Positions 41,751 through 53,667 of a stretch of 64,000 nt of DNA are shown piece by piece (the first letter of the stretch is position 1; each line of letters opens with the position of its first letter). Both the position numbers and the translations under genes were made by a program. This stretch comes from Petrosia ficiformis (lineage: Eukaryota; Porifera; Demospongiae; Haplosclerida; Petrosiidae). The stretch spans positions 4,490,001-4,554,000 of the forward strand of contig OX345653.1 of assembly GCA_947044365.1 (NCBI GenBank), read 5' to 3'. The notes beneath the pieces were generated by a model. It had not been told where the DNA came from. It was given only the letters and a program-made list of their open reading frames with translations, and made no database searches.

Positions 41751-42352
41751 TTAAGCATCTGCAATAGTAACTTCAACTTCTACTCCTGGTTCAATAGAAA
41801 TGGATGTCTACGAATGAGCTAGCTAAGGAAATCAAGTACTTGTGTATATATATAGAACATGTGCACACTACACAAATATCAACGTATAGGATACAATTTG
41901 TTTAACGGTTTCTGCTGCACTGTGTAGATCAATAACCCTCTTGTGAATCCTCATTTCAAAACGGTCCCATGTTTTACTTCCTTCTCCACAAGGCGTTTTA
42001 CGAGATGTGATGCGCAGTGTTTTGGTGGGCATACGGACTGGACCCTTCACTTTTGGGAGCTGAGTTTCTTTAGCACGTCGAATTAGATCACCACAAACTG
42101 CAAGAAATGTATTTTTAATGTTAATTAAAAATTCCATAATTTACCTTTTTCTAGGCTTTTTACATTTCGACTCGTTAGAGTGATACGTATCTTATGAATG
42201 GGTTGACGTTGGTCTTCTTGAAGTCCCTCCTTCTTGCTGTAACTCTATTGAGTCAAGGAACACACATATTTAGTCAATTTTAAATAAGTTTTTTTAAATC
42301 AACAAATGTAAATATCATTCTGCTAAAACAACATCTATTCCTAACTTACCAT
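41751..42352 (-). CDS. RPS20: 40S ribosomal protein S20 (uS10)
   Basis: Four exons: 42350-42352 (the ATG alone), 42145-42232, 41895-42097 and 41751-41807; 116 aa (human 119). uS10 sits in the 40S head near the decoding site. Exon 2 carries [17 protein letters not shown] and exon 3 has [38 protein letters not shown] and VIDLHS. Exon 4 carries [18 protein letters not shown]. The first intron follows the initiator ATG directly; its 3' end has alternative AGs, and CAGCAAG|AAGGAG is the one keeping frame. CCAAT boxes at 42413 and, inverted, at 42368 lie just upstream. Divergent from the coiled-coil gene. Confidence 0.95.
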
Positions 42353-42367
42353 TGTGTTAAAATCAGG

Positions 42368-42436
42368 ATTGGCCGAGATAATCCAACAGAATCAGCGCTG
42401 AGCCAATCTCACTTTTCTTGTTGTATAAACCACGTG
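42368..42436. promoter_or_regulatory. Divergent promoter of RPS20 and the coiled-coil gene
   Basis: ATTGG (42368-42372), CCAAT (42413-42417) and the E-box CACGTG (42431-42436) lie within the 240 bp between the two start codons. These are seen motifs; activity is inferred. Confidence 0.35.
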
Positions 42437-42591
42437 TTACTAGTAGATATACGGAGATTCTGGGCGAGGCCAAGCGCTCAGGACGAGGTATACAAGTTTA
42501 TAAGTACAGTTCATGCACAGCTGCAACATACTCATGAGTCATTACTAGTCATTAGTCATAAGTCTCACATTCCAGTGTTCCATTATATTTT

Positions 42592-44055
42592 ATGGAGGGA
42601 TTTAAGATTGAAGTTATTCTCAATAGTTTGAAGGATTTGCAAGATGGTATGTATATATCATTGTATGGCACAGACTGTGTACACAAAAGGTCTGGTTGTC
42701 AATTTCTTTTTGCACAGAAAAGCAGCAGAAAGAAATAATATTATCTCAAGAATGTACGAGAAGAAAACAACTTGAAGCTAAACTCGAAGCTGGTATAATT
42801 TGTTATTACACAATTCTAATCATATATATATATATATATATATACATACACACTGTGTGTGTGTGTATGTATAATTATATATATATATATGTATATCTGG
42901 TACAAGTAATTTGGATGGGTAATAATAGTGTCATATAATAGCTGTAGCCAAACACACTACAGTAAGTGCAAAAAATGCAAAAATACAAGAAAAAGAATGT
43001 CTGGCCGAACAGAAAGTTACACAACTATTAGCACAAGTGAAACAGTTAGTTACAATGGAATACAGTTGTATGTACATACATTTATTGTGTACTGCTTCTA
43101 TATGTAGCTATGAAAATATAACTCTTGAAAAACGACAAGTTATAGAAGAACTCAATAATAACATACAATCACAGCAACGAAGTCAACAAGAACAGATGTA
43201 AATTTAAGATATTATAAGTCATAATGATCATTTCCACTTTGTAGTACAAACTTTGAGGAAAAGATGAGTGAGCTCGCTGATAGATTCAGAAACTCGGTTC
43301 ATGTATATGTGAGTGAGTGTATAATGTGTATTGAGTGTGTATGCGAATACTACAATGTCTGATTGTAATTATTGGCTAAACAACACACTGCATTGTAGAA
43401 TGATATTCCATCCATCTTTCAGACTGAGGAATCACTGACTTTAGACATAAAAGATTACAAAGAAAGAACGAAAGACTTATCAAATGGAGGTATGTGAGAA
43501 TGGATGAAAGTTGTTGATCTAAATTAATTATTATTTATCACTTTCTCAGTCGATTCCAAGCAACAGAACATACAAAAGCTTACTGATGATATGAAAAAAT
43601 TACAAGACAAAGATAGGGATGATGATATGGATATAGACGAACACACTAGAGAAATGGTCATGTAAGTTACTTACAATAATGGATCAAAAACTGTATATAC
43701 AAGGAGAGTTATTGCATAAAGGTATTAAAAAGTGCTTTTCAATACACTCTCAATTCATTACAGAAAATGATATCGATACAATACCTCCATTTTCATATCG
43801 TTTCAAGTATCACAAGACATACTTCATTATATAAATTTCATAGGAACATGTTTCACTCAGAGAAGAAAGCAGTTCACGAGATGAAAAATAGTACCGAAGA
43901 AAAACTAAAGAATCTTCAATCTGAATACGACAGGTATAGTAATTTGACATGGAATCTTTGTATAATTATGTGTGTCCCGTTGATGTAGTTTATTATCAAG
44001 ATTAGAAGATTTGAAACATCAAGTTCAAGAGATAAAAAGACCCAAACAGACATGA
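42592..44055 (+). CDS. Coiled-coil protein, possibly SYCE1-like
   Basis: Nine exons: 42592-42646, 42718-42792, 42942-43044, 43108-43197, 43245-43308, 43399-43489, 43550-43661, 43844-43933 and 43989-44055; 248 aa with exact phase. The protein is almost entirely coiled coil. Its start KIEVILNSLKDLQDEK resembles the SYCE1 opening (VEVLINRINEVQ). QQRSQQEQITNFEEKMSELA followed by DRFRNSVHVY resembles the SYCE1 centre (FEEQLEDLMGQHKDLWDFH). The end is EEKLKNLQSEYDSLLSRLED then LKHQVQEIKRP. SYCE1 is a central-element protein of the synaptonemal complex. The likeness is by eye in a low-complexity coiled coil, so the identity is tentative; the gene itself is well supported by its splice sites. Confidence 0.75.
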
Positions 44056-44144
44056 ATGAGATTATGTCTAATGAATATATTGTAATCATACAATAAGTGA
44101 TATATATTAATACATTACCTGTTATTGATTTCAATATACAATCA

Positions 44145-47100
44145 TCAGTCGAGATCAAATAACAGTGTATTAGAAAACTTTATAGTATCTTTAGTCTCCT
44201 CTGTTACCTTACCATTGATTGGATCTCTTTCATTTGTTACATCACACTTTTCTTTAGTAACACTTCTCTCCTTTCTCTTTTCTTCTTGTTTATCATTGTA
44301 CTTCTCTTCGTGTTCTTTGTCACTGATAGGTTTAGTAAATGATTGCTGAGTTGGTATATCTTCAGTATCATTTACTAAAACATCACAAATCACATCTTCC
44401 TCTTTTGTGATACTATTTTCTTTGTAGCCATTTCTCTCTCCTTTCTTTTCGTTCTCCTGCTGTTTAACATCTTCTTTCTCCTTGATAACCTCTACAATAG
44501 CTTGTTCACTATTACATTCCAGCACATTAGCAGACACATTATCTGAACCATTATCAGCATTATACTATAAAACATACACAATACATATAATACTATGAAC
44601 AACATTGGGACGGTACCTTACCAACAAACTTAAACTTCCACATAAGTCATAAGTATAGGTTCTTTTTATACTCTAGGTATACTTATGTAGGGTAGGGTTG
44701 CTATCAGTTTGTTGCTAAGATACCATTCTAATCTTGTTTCTGTAATTTTTTTTGTTTTTGATATACTATGGATTATAGATACTGGTATACCTCACACATT
44801 ATATACCTTTAATATAATTATATTGCATAGGTCTTACCCAGACATCATCTTGTGGTTGTAATGTATGAATCACATCAATACAATTAGTTTCTGTCAGGAA
44901 CAGTTTCTCCTATTGAGGAAGGAAGTAGTAAGCCAGGTTTCAGTATTGGTTATATTTATACCTCAGTGTGATAAGGACCAGAGCCTACATCAAACCTCTG
45001 AAATTCTTTATCATTAGATTTTACAATCACTATTACAATATTATCGTCTCCGATATCAATTTTACATTCATCTGGTTTTAGACTACAATCTTCAGGGACT
45101 TGAAACTTTACATAAAATGAATAACTTTGCTGTCGTGTATGATACTCAGTGGAAGCCACACCTCCTTTGAATGTTAATTGAAACTGTAAATTAAGAAAAG
45201 ACAATTAGAAATGCTTAACTTGACCTTCTACTCACCGAGTCAACATCAAAATGAGATATCATGGTGGTTGCCTTGACAAATGAGACATGAAGGACAAATG
45301 AAATGCTGTCATTATTTTGCTGATAGCTAAATGATGGACACTGCCACTCTTCATGAACTGACCAATCAGATCGAATGGTGGAGTCACATGATTTTGAAAG
45401 TTCAATATGATTGGTCGATTCTTTTTCATTGTCGTTTAATGTTTTGGTGGGAAAGGTTTGTTTAGCTTCAGATGGTTCAATCTGATTAGTCACTTCATCA
45501 CATAACGTATCAATTGGTTCCACTAAGGTTGGTGTGGTCATTTGAAGAGGAGTCGGTAGAGGCAAGGGAGGAAGAACAGGAAGAGTTATGATGAGGTTAT
45601 GACTAGATTTTTCAAACTTGGCCGAGCAGGTTTCTTCATTTATGGGATATGGAAGAGCAAGCTGAAAGGACACATGCAATAGATAGATAAATAGATAGAT
45701 ATATAGACAGCTAGATAGATAGATACGTATAGGTATAGGTAGGTAGATGGCAAAATTGAAATTTCAAATCTATGCTCACATTTAAATGATAATCTGGTTT
45801 CTGATGATTCAGAACTAATTGCTTTTCAAAAATGTCCAGTTCAACTTCTTTTGTAGAATCCTTTTATACAAAAATCTCTGATCAAGAAATGTTTGAGACA
45901 CACAAACAGACAACTGACTAGTTTTGGTAACTGTATAGTTATAACGAGTTCTTTTGGTCTTTTAGTGCTGGTACCAATGGAAGAGTAAGTGAAATCCAAC
46001 ATATCAAACTCTCCACGATGTACAATATTATACCTAATTAAAAGAAAAGTAAAGTATTAATTTGGTTATATCTCTTTAGTGGTATACTTGGGTTCATTCT
46101 TTGGTTTCTGTTCAATCTTCTTCTCGTGTTGTACTTTAGCAGACTTTTGTAGTTGTTCCTCTCTTAGAGGAGGATAAGGGATTGGGAAGGGTGTAAAATC
46201 TTGTTTGACTGGTTGTGAATCCTAATATATCAAGTACACAAATTATTCAATGCATAATTACACACACACACACACATACCTTATTCATTCTCCTCCTGAT
46301 AACAGTAGTCTGCGGTATGCCCTTATATGGTCGTTTCAATCTCTTTATACGTTTAGAATCCAGTTTTATCTTTAGTTCATTTTCAATACCTTCAAATGCA
46401 GTAGATATCAGGAGATCAGTAAATCTAGAATCCTAAATGATAGTAGTTTGAACAGAATGCATGGATAGATAGATATACAGTACACTCAGGTTTTAAGCTT
46501 TACTAGTTAACTACATATATTATTCATTAAGTATATATATAATGCCTGTCAGTGTGTGAGCCACACCTCATTTAATAAACCACCAGTTATTAAATGTATA
46601 CTGCTTGTTAATGTGAGTGACACCTCATTGAATAAACCACTGGTTATTAAGCGTGTAAGCCACACTTCATTTAATAAACCACCAGTTATTAAATGTATAC
46701 TGTTTGTTGATGTGTGTGACACCTCATTGAATAAACCTCGTGAGCCACACCTCATTTAATAAACCACCACTTATTAAATGTATATTGTTTGTTAATGTGA
46801 GTGACACCTCATTGAATAAACCACGTGAGCCACACCTCATTTAATAAACCACCACTTATTAAATGTATATTGTTTGTTAATGTGAGTGACACCTCATTGA
46901 ATAAACCACTGGTTATTAAGCGTGTAAGCCACACCTCATTTAATAAACCACTGGTTATTAAATGTATACTGTTTGTTGATGTGTGTGACACCTCATTGAA
47001 TAAACCACGTGAGCCACACCTCATTTAATAAACCACCAGTTATTAAATGTATATTGTTTGTTAATGTGAGTGACACCTCATTGAATAAACCACTGGTTAT

Positions 47101-48127
47101 TAAGCGTGTAAGCCACACTTCATTTAATAAACCACTGGTTATTAAATGTATACTGTTTGTTGATGTGTGTGACACCTCATTGAATAAACCACGTGAGCCA
47201 CACCTCATTTAATAAACCACCACTTATTAAATGTATATTGTTTGTTAATGTGAGTGACACCTCATTGAATAAACCACTGGTTATTAAGCGTGTAAGCCAC
47301 ACCTCATTTAATAAACCACTGGTTATTAAATGTATAAGCCACACCTCATTTAATAAACCACTGGTTATTAAGTATATGTAAGTGTATAGTCTGTACTAAG
47401 ATTCTGATAGCTTAAAAACCCAAGTTTATGATACATAAAAATACCTCTTCAATTCTTTTGAATGCATCTGGATTGAATGCTACATCAATAATCGTGTATT
47501 TCTTTTGAGCTGTTTAACAAATAAAATCATGATTTTAGTATAAATTTTCTATCCATCAACTCACTTTTGTCAATGTCATCTCTTGGTAGAGATAAACTGT
47601 AAGGTATAAACCATTGCTGTCCTCTTTTTCCGTCTTTTGATTTTGCAATAGCAGAGGTTGGAGGGCCTACTAGTTCCGTCTGTGTTATGTTGATAAACGT
47701 TTTCTTCTTTGATGGAATGGCGTGAGTTTTGATCACAAAAGATGGCTATAAGAATAGTGTATAATGTATACTGGACCATCAGAATAACAACATGTAATGA
47801 ATATTGAACACATACTGTTAAATGAAGGAATTTGACATCCACTCCCCTTTCATTCTCTAATTTGGTAAGTTCTTCTTCATATCGCTGAAATAAGTAATTA
47901 ACCAATTAAATAATAATTAATCAACAATTTTATTTACTTTTTTATTTTCTGGATTTGAAATTTCTTGTGCATATCCACAAAGAAGTTTACGAAATTCTTC
48001 CTTTTTCATTGCTTCTTTAAATCGATCAACCTCCTGCAAAGGAAAAATAAAGAAACAATATGAAGGGATCACGTGATTGAATGGATTTCACCTCCTCTGT
48101 TAGTTTAAAATCTTTATCCTCAGCCAT
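44145..48127 (-). CDS. DNAAF2: Kintoun, PIH-domain dynein arm assembly factor
   Basis: Thirteen exons: 48092-48127, 47938-48033, 47816-47884, 47565-47745, 47445-47509, 46280-46432, 46088-46221, 45919-46033, 45780-45860, 45236-45661, 44962-45183, 44838-44909 and 44145-44564; 689 aa. Kintoun acts with HSP90/HSP70 in cytoplasmic preassembly of axonemal dyneins. The N-terminal PIH1 domain contains FRKLLCGYAQEISNPENKKRYEEEL, GVDVKFLHLTPSFVIKTH, KTFINITQTELVGPP, QQWFIPYSLSLPRDDIDK and YTIIDVAFNP. A second module follows: PKYNIVHRGEFDMLDF, RPKELVITIQLPKLDSTKEVELDI and PDYHLNLALPYPI, the CS-like PIH C-domain. The C-terminal half has a further beta-rich part (SYSFYVKFQVPEDC) and a charged Glu/Lys tail. 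The start is 138 bp from ICAP-1, head to head. Confidence 0.9.
46545..47380. repeat. Higher-order satellite in a Kintoun intron
   Basis: About 40-bp monomers built on CACCTCATTTAATAAACCAC and TGGTTATTAAATGTATA form two- to four-monomer higher-order units of about 84 and 168-184 bp; variants carry TTGTTAATGTGAGTGA or GCGTGTAAG. Open frames on both strands are artefacts. Confidence 0.93.
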
Positions 48128-48264
48128 TTTTTAAAATGGTTGTATATTATAGACAGACAGTTATAGTTTCTTGATGGTGTCCAACTCCACCAGAAAGTTT
48201 ACGTAAATATACGGAAATGTACGTACTGCATGAATGAAGGGTGGGGCTGGTTCCTGCAGTAAAG

Positions 48265-49501
48265 ATGCCAAAAAGTAAAGGAAAGAAATCAAGCAAGAGG
48301 CACAAAAGCAAAGAGCAGCGTCATAGTGGATCAGGCATTCCTGTACCAGAGGATCTACCACAAGTATGGTTGCCTGTTCAAACAGAAGAAGAAAGAGGAT
48401 ATTTTTCCAATGAGAGAAAGGTATGCCGATACTAAGTGTTACTAATCCCTATCTACTTACTCTGTTCACTCACAGAAGAAACATGTTATGATAAAAGAGC
48501 ATCAAGACAGAAATAATGAAGATGAGGAGGATTTACCAGAGGAACAACAGGCTGGTATACTAGTGTTGAATGCAGATCCGATTGGGTGGGAGGAAGAAGA
48601 AGAACTCGATTACACTCATATCAATCAGGGAGTCACAGATACAAATAGATTGCCTACTTTACCTATTGTTCATCGACCTTCTATACAAGGTGAGGGATGG
48701 GAAGGGAGAAGAGGAAGTGAAGCACCTTCTGATAGAGGTATGTATATATATATATGTTGTATGCATGTATATGTACTAGTACATATACATATTTATTATA
48801 ATTAGTACTTTTTGAAGGTCCAGAATCAGAGACACACAGTCTATTCAACTATGCACATTCTTCTACCTACATTGTGAAATATATCGGAGAATTAAAATCA
48901 GTATCATATGATTGGATTGATGAAGGTAGTCCTCATAGTATACTCAGAGTTATTGAGATGGGACAGGTATGGTATCATCAATCAAACCATTCATTATGAT
49001 GATGTTCACTTGCAATTATATTCAGCGTCAGGGAAAAATTCCATGGTTGAGTCAAGAAGATAGCGATCGAATTATACTAATATCGAAATATGGGTTAAAA
49101 GTAACTGACATCAGAAAACAGGTAATATATATGTGCACTGTTAAATAAAACCTACTGCTCAACACAAAATAATTATAAGTTATAATTTTTATTGCATTAC
49201 CTTTTAGCGTGTGTTCATGCGTCATTCTCTACACGATATCATTAATGTGGTTCATTATACAAGTATACATTCACAACCAATATTGGCTGTGAGAATACAT
49301 CGATCAGCCGACCTTTTTGATCTGTTTCTTTATGAGTGTAAGAACGAGGTCAGGATATGATTCCTCATATTCTGTGGTGTAATGTATATTTTGTTACTAT
49401 AGGATCAGGCTACTGATGTGTGTGTAACATTAGGACAAGCATTTGATACTGTAATGAACAAAATGAAAATGGAACTAAACCTCAGAGGAGTTTTGCAATG
49501 A
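48265..49501 (+). CDS. ITGB1BP1: ICAP-1 (integrin beta-1-binding protein 1), PTB domain
   Basis: Six exons: 48265-48420, 48476-48737, 48806-48966, 49026-49121, 49208-49348 and 49403-49501; 304 aa (human 200). ICAP-1 binds the NPxY tail of beta-1 integrin and KRIT1. The N-terminus is basic and Ser/Lys-rich (PKSKGKKSSKRHKSKEQ), as in vertebrate ICAP-1, but is followed by an extra acidic region of about 90 aa. The PTB domain runs from YIVKYIGELK to the end. It includes GKIPWLSQEDSDRIILISKY then GLKV, RHSLHDIINVVHY, LFLYECKNEDQATDVCVTLG and QAFDTV, which align with human [22 protein letters not shown] and LWVYQCNSLEQAQAICKVL. Divergent from Kintoun; converges with TMEM65 (84 bp between stops). 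AATAAA at 49556. Confidence 0.85.
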
Positions 49502-49555
49502 TGATTATTACTACATATTGTATTATAAAATATTCTATTTATGTATTATATTAAA

Positions 49556-49561
49556 AATAAA
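49556..49561 (+). terminator. ITGB1BP1 polyadenylation signal
   Basis: AATAAA 55 bp after the stop codon, within the 83-bp gap to the convergent TMEM65 stop. Confidence 0.55.
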
Positions 49562-49584
49562 GTATTACGAAGTTGTTACTATGG

Positions 49585-51037
49585 TTACCGCACTACATCT
49601 GATTCATTTGTTCCATCGTGGTTCTGGTCATCATGGCAATGAGAGCTATCAAACCATAATAAAGGTGCCATCCCAATTAAACATCCGATTATCACACCTA
49701 TGCCACGCCCCTAAAAGGGAATTAATTACTAAAATATTTGGACAATGATGTTTACTTACTAGTCTTTGCATCCATCGGACAGAGCTTCTCTTCATCTGAG
49801 ATAGAGAGAGATGAGGATCCGGAATACCCAAAGCTCGACATAAAGCCTCAACTGAATCTGCCAGACTACAAAAACAAATAATCACATGATCTTTAATGAT
49901 TGTCACATGACAGCATACCCTAATCCAAAGAGATCTGAAATAAGGTTTCCAAATGCAGCTGCTGCCATTGTAGATATTCCCAAAGCAATCCCAATAGTAT
50001 GATCAATGTATTCACCCTGGAGAGGGGAACCATGTACCATCAATTATATAACGATATCATATAAACCTACTGCTAATATCATGATAGCGTTGTCAAGGAA
50101 ACCAAATCCTACAAATGGTATTGCTGCCCGTAGTAACACTGGAATAATTGGAATGTAATAATAATTATTATAAAAACAATAATGTATTATTTACCTTTTC
50201 CTAACTGCTTAGTTGAGGGAGGAGGCATGTTGTCTACATGGAGAAGTATATTTATAATTCTGTACATTACTATATAGTATTGTGTAATGGATCCTATCAT
50301 TACTACTGTTATGTCAGACAAACAGTATGAATCAGAACAATTTGTCATTATGCTATTGTACACCTGTAGCCAGTTGATTATAAATTATATATAAATTACA
50401 TTGTCATCGTATTCATTGTAAATTGTAAACATGTTCTATAAAAGTCTTTTCAGTTTTTGTAAATCGCTTTCTTCTTCATGATCTTAAATTTATATATCTA
50501 AAACTCTGAGAAGATGCAACATAGTACTACATCATTACTAAGTCCTACCACATGCACAGAGATCCTACCATTATATTATATATATATATATATATACATA
50601 ACATTACATCCTAATACAGATATCCTACCATAAATACATATTACATAATACAAAGATCCTAAATGTATGCTACAACTAGAACACAACAGCTTGCCTTCAG
50701 CCTGCGTTGTGTTAGAATGCTCATCAAGTGCCGATTCCAAATTAAGTATCTCCTTATCGCTGAGTTTGGCAATGTATGTTTTAGCCTCATCAACAGAAAG
50801 GAATAGTGATTTATGAGATGTTGTAGTTGTTAAATATAAAGTATTTGAATGCATCTTTCTGGATAATATGAAGTTAAAAATATTTCGAGAGTTATATAAA
50901 GATCGAGGATGATACAAAAAACCTTTGTCTCTATTAATTACTGCTGATGCCATCTGAATATGGTAGCCTTGACAACACATTCTCAATCCTGATTGGTGGA
51001 TAGTACATACACATCTTGTTAATCCTGCTACTATCAT
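49585..51037 (-). CDS. TMEM65: TMEM65, mitochondrial inner-membrane protein
   Basis: Six exons: 50695-51037, 50195-50233, 50071-50138, 49919-50016, 49760-49865 and 49585-49710; 259 aa from the longest start. TMEM65 is a three-pass inner-membrane protein implicated in mitochondrial ion handling. The core is strongly conserved: AAIPFVGFGFLDNAIMILAG, then EYIDHTIGIALGISTMAAAA, FGNLISDLFGLGLADSVEAL, and last helix GIGVIIGCLIGMAPLLWF. The N-terminus is basic with few acidic residues, like a presequence. Internal Mets (50953 and later) are alternative starts. Exon 1 appears to end at a GC donor (GAAG|GCAAGC): only this gives the correct phase and total length. The nearest GT alternatives (T|GTTCTA or A|GTTGTA) would add six to nine residues. 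Starts 107 bp from CCM2, head to head. Confidence 0.88.
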
Positions 51038-51143
51038 GGTTCATGCGATGTGCATGAGGAGGCACACAGCCACACCCCTAATATGGGCGTTTACTAATTA
51101 CCTCTCCAGCTCTAGCTCTGCAGTTTCACAAGGGTGGGGCTGG

Positions 51144-53667
51144 ATGAAAGCAGATATGAACAGACACAGATTACAAGTAGCAGGCCATGTAAGGAGTTAT
51201 CCATTAATTTGAACACATTAAAAAGTTATATCATTGTTTTGTTGCAGAAAACCAGTACACCATCAGGTAGTACTCGAGGTCGAGTGTCGACTCATCAAGC
51301 TTACTTACCTAATCCAGATTATTTATTAGAAGGATCAGTAGAGAAACATTGTCATGTAATACATATCTATCATTCAAATCAGTGATTTATCATAATTCCA
51401 TCTTTTTATATATAGATGATTGGAGTAATTGATGACCTTCCTACAAGCTATGAACTCACTTCACGTATTGACGTTCTTAGGAAACTAGATGAGAAAAGAG
51501 TATGTCCATTTGTTGCAAACACTATTGTTAAAAGAGCTTTTGAATATAAAATAAAGTAGTTAATATAATTATAATGATGTCATCTTGTTTCAGAATGCTG
51601 GTTTACTTGAGTGGCAGGTGGGATCAAGCGATCGTGTAATTTTGAGTATTTCAGCATATTCCGTTAAACTTATTCAAGCTACAAATGATTTTGTAAGTAT
51701 TACTATAATTATCGTGGTCTATTAACAAGTTATATTCACTGTATATATAGCGTATACTACATCGTGTTCCACTACATGAAATAGCCTCAGTGAGTTATAT
51801 TAAAGATGATCAAGAACACTTGTTACTTATTAAGGCTGGTAACTCAACTCAATCACTTTGTCCAGTGTATGTTTTCACTTGTACTAAACAGGTAAACATG
51901 TCCTTTTGTTGTTTGTGGATGATTACTAGTCTCGTGGGCCAGCCCCTTCACTCCCACTGGAGGAAGGGTCTTGTCTTTTGCTTCAGAACAACTGCAGTAT
52001 AATTAGATTCACACCTGCGAAATTGTCAGAGGACCATCTACACAAAATCATGCATGTAGCCCAGCCGTAGTCTTGCATAGCCATACCCAACTTTCCATGC
52101 ATTATTTTTACACATTCCACCTGTACATATCAGACCCTTCCTCTGCTGGCTGCAAAGGGGCTGGCTATGAATTATATATCCATCTTTTCAGGCTGAAGCA
52201 GAAGAAATTTGCAGTATACTGCAGCAAGCATTTGAGCTGATTTACACAGAAGCAACAATGGAACACTATAATGATTCAATTAGTTTCTCCACACAACCTC
52301 CTTCAGTAATGGCCACCCCTCTACCTCCCGACCCCATTGTAACTGTGGCAACGAGCAAGGATATTGAAACATCTCAACCAGGAAACCTATTGACTGTAGA
52401 ACTGTGAGTCAAAATATTTTTTTTTGCCAAACAAAACAAATGATATGATTTCAGATCTGAAGAAGCACAGTGTTCTAAATCTCCAGTTGTAGTGTTGCCT
52501 CTTGATGAGAACAAAGATGGAATTGCTGAAAAATTAGTACAACAATACATGGAAAGAGTAAGACACTATGACACAGAACTGAGACTCAAGACTCAGACTC
52601 AGATCATCCACATAATTACTAAAGTCTTTTCTTCTCCCTAGTTGCATGACGAACTAAACTTTCAAGAACTTCATCAGTTTGCAACTCTTCTGAAGAGATA
52701 TCGTGAGGGACTCCATGTGAAAGAATTCTGTACAGAGTTGATGGAACTGTATGGAACAGAAAGACACTTTTTAATACCCGGTAACATGTGTGTGTGTGTG
52801 TTTGAGTGTGCGTGACTGTCTGACTTTATATAGGTATGCGTTCTTTCATACCTGAGAAGGACAGAGCAATTTTTGAGGGATTTTTAGTTGAGAAAAACTT
52901 CAAACCACACAACACACTACCCCATCTTCTTACTTCATCGATCCTGGAAAAACCAAATCCTCAACCAATAATACCTCAAAAACAACCAACACCTTCATCT
53001 CCACCACCTCCTCATCCTCCTCCACCCCCATCTACATCACCACCACCTCCTCCTCCACCCCCATCTACATCACCACCACCTCCTCCTCCTCCACCCCCAT
53101 CTACATCACCACCACCACCACCACCACCTCCTCCTCCTCCTCCTCCACCCCCATCTACATCACCACCACCACCTCCACCATCAACCAGCCAAAATTCTCA
53201 GGTTTGTGAAAAATCCACCTGAATACATCATATTACATTTAAATTCTCCTCTAGACTTTTCTTACTATACTGCAACAACCAAATGTCCCTCCTCCTCCTC
53301 CTATCCCACCTCCACCTCCACCTCCACCCCCACCCATCCCAAATAATGACCGATCTCAAGATCAGGTATATACACAATTGTGTTAATAATTTCATTTATG
53401 TTCACTCTAACTTGCCAAAAACTGTTAATACAATTCACTTTACAAATGCTGATTCTATATCATTCTTCATGTAACTATCACGGCATTACATCATCACAAT
53501 ATCAACAATTATTGTTTGATAGTTGGGTTTACATGAATAAACCATCTATTTTATTTCTCTCCTTTCTGTTGTATTAGATTTCATCAAATGACAATGTGGA
53601 TCAATATATTAGAGTTATCAATTCTACAATGGACGAGTTGATGAATGGCGAATACTCATATATTTAA
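51144..53667 (+). CDS. CCM2: CCM2 (malcavernin) scaffold: PTB and harmonin-homology domains
   Basis: Eleven exons: 51144-51188, 51248-51355, 51416-51499, 51594-51692, 51751-51891, 52192-52403, 52455-52557, 52642-52780, 52834-53201, 53255-53365 and 53578-53667; 499 aa (human 444). CCM2 joins KRIT1 and CCM3 and binds MEKK3. The PTB domain (residues about 40-190) contains VILSISAYSVKLIQ, RVPLHEIASVSYIKDDQEHL and AEEICSILQQAF then ELIYTEATMEH. The C-terminal harmonin-homology domain contains LVQQYMERLHDELNFQELHQ, FATLLKRYREG, VKEFCTELMELYG and FIPEKDRAIFEGFL, all close to human CCM2. Then comes a polyproline region (about 53000-53340) absent from vertebrate CCM2, resembling a profilin/EVH1/SH3 ligand, and a short tail VDQYIRVINSTMDELMNGE. 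The first exon is short, and its start is inferred from phase. Confidence 0.92.

Noticed and set aside
52836..53222. Polyproline ORF as an independent gene
   Set aside because: It is exon 9 of CCM2, entered in phase from the upstream exon.
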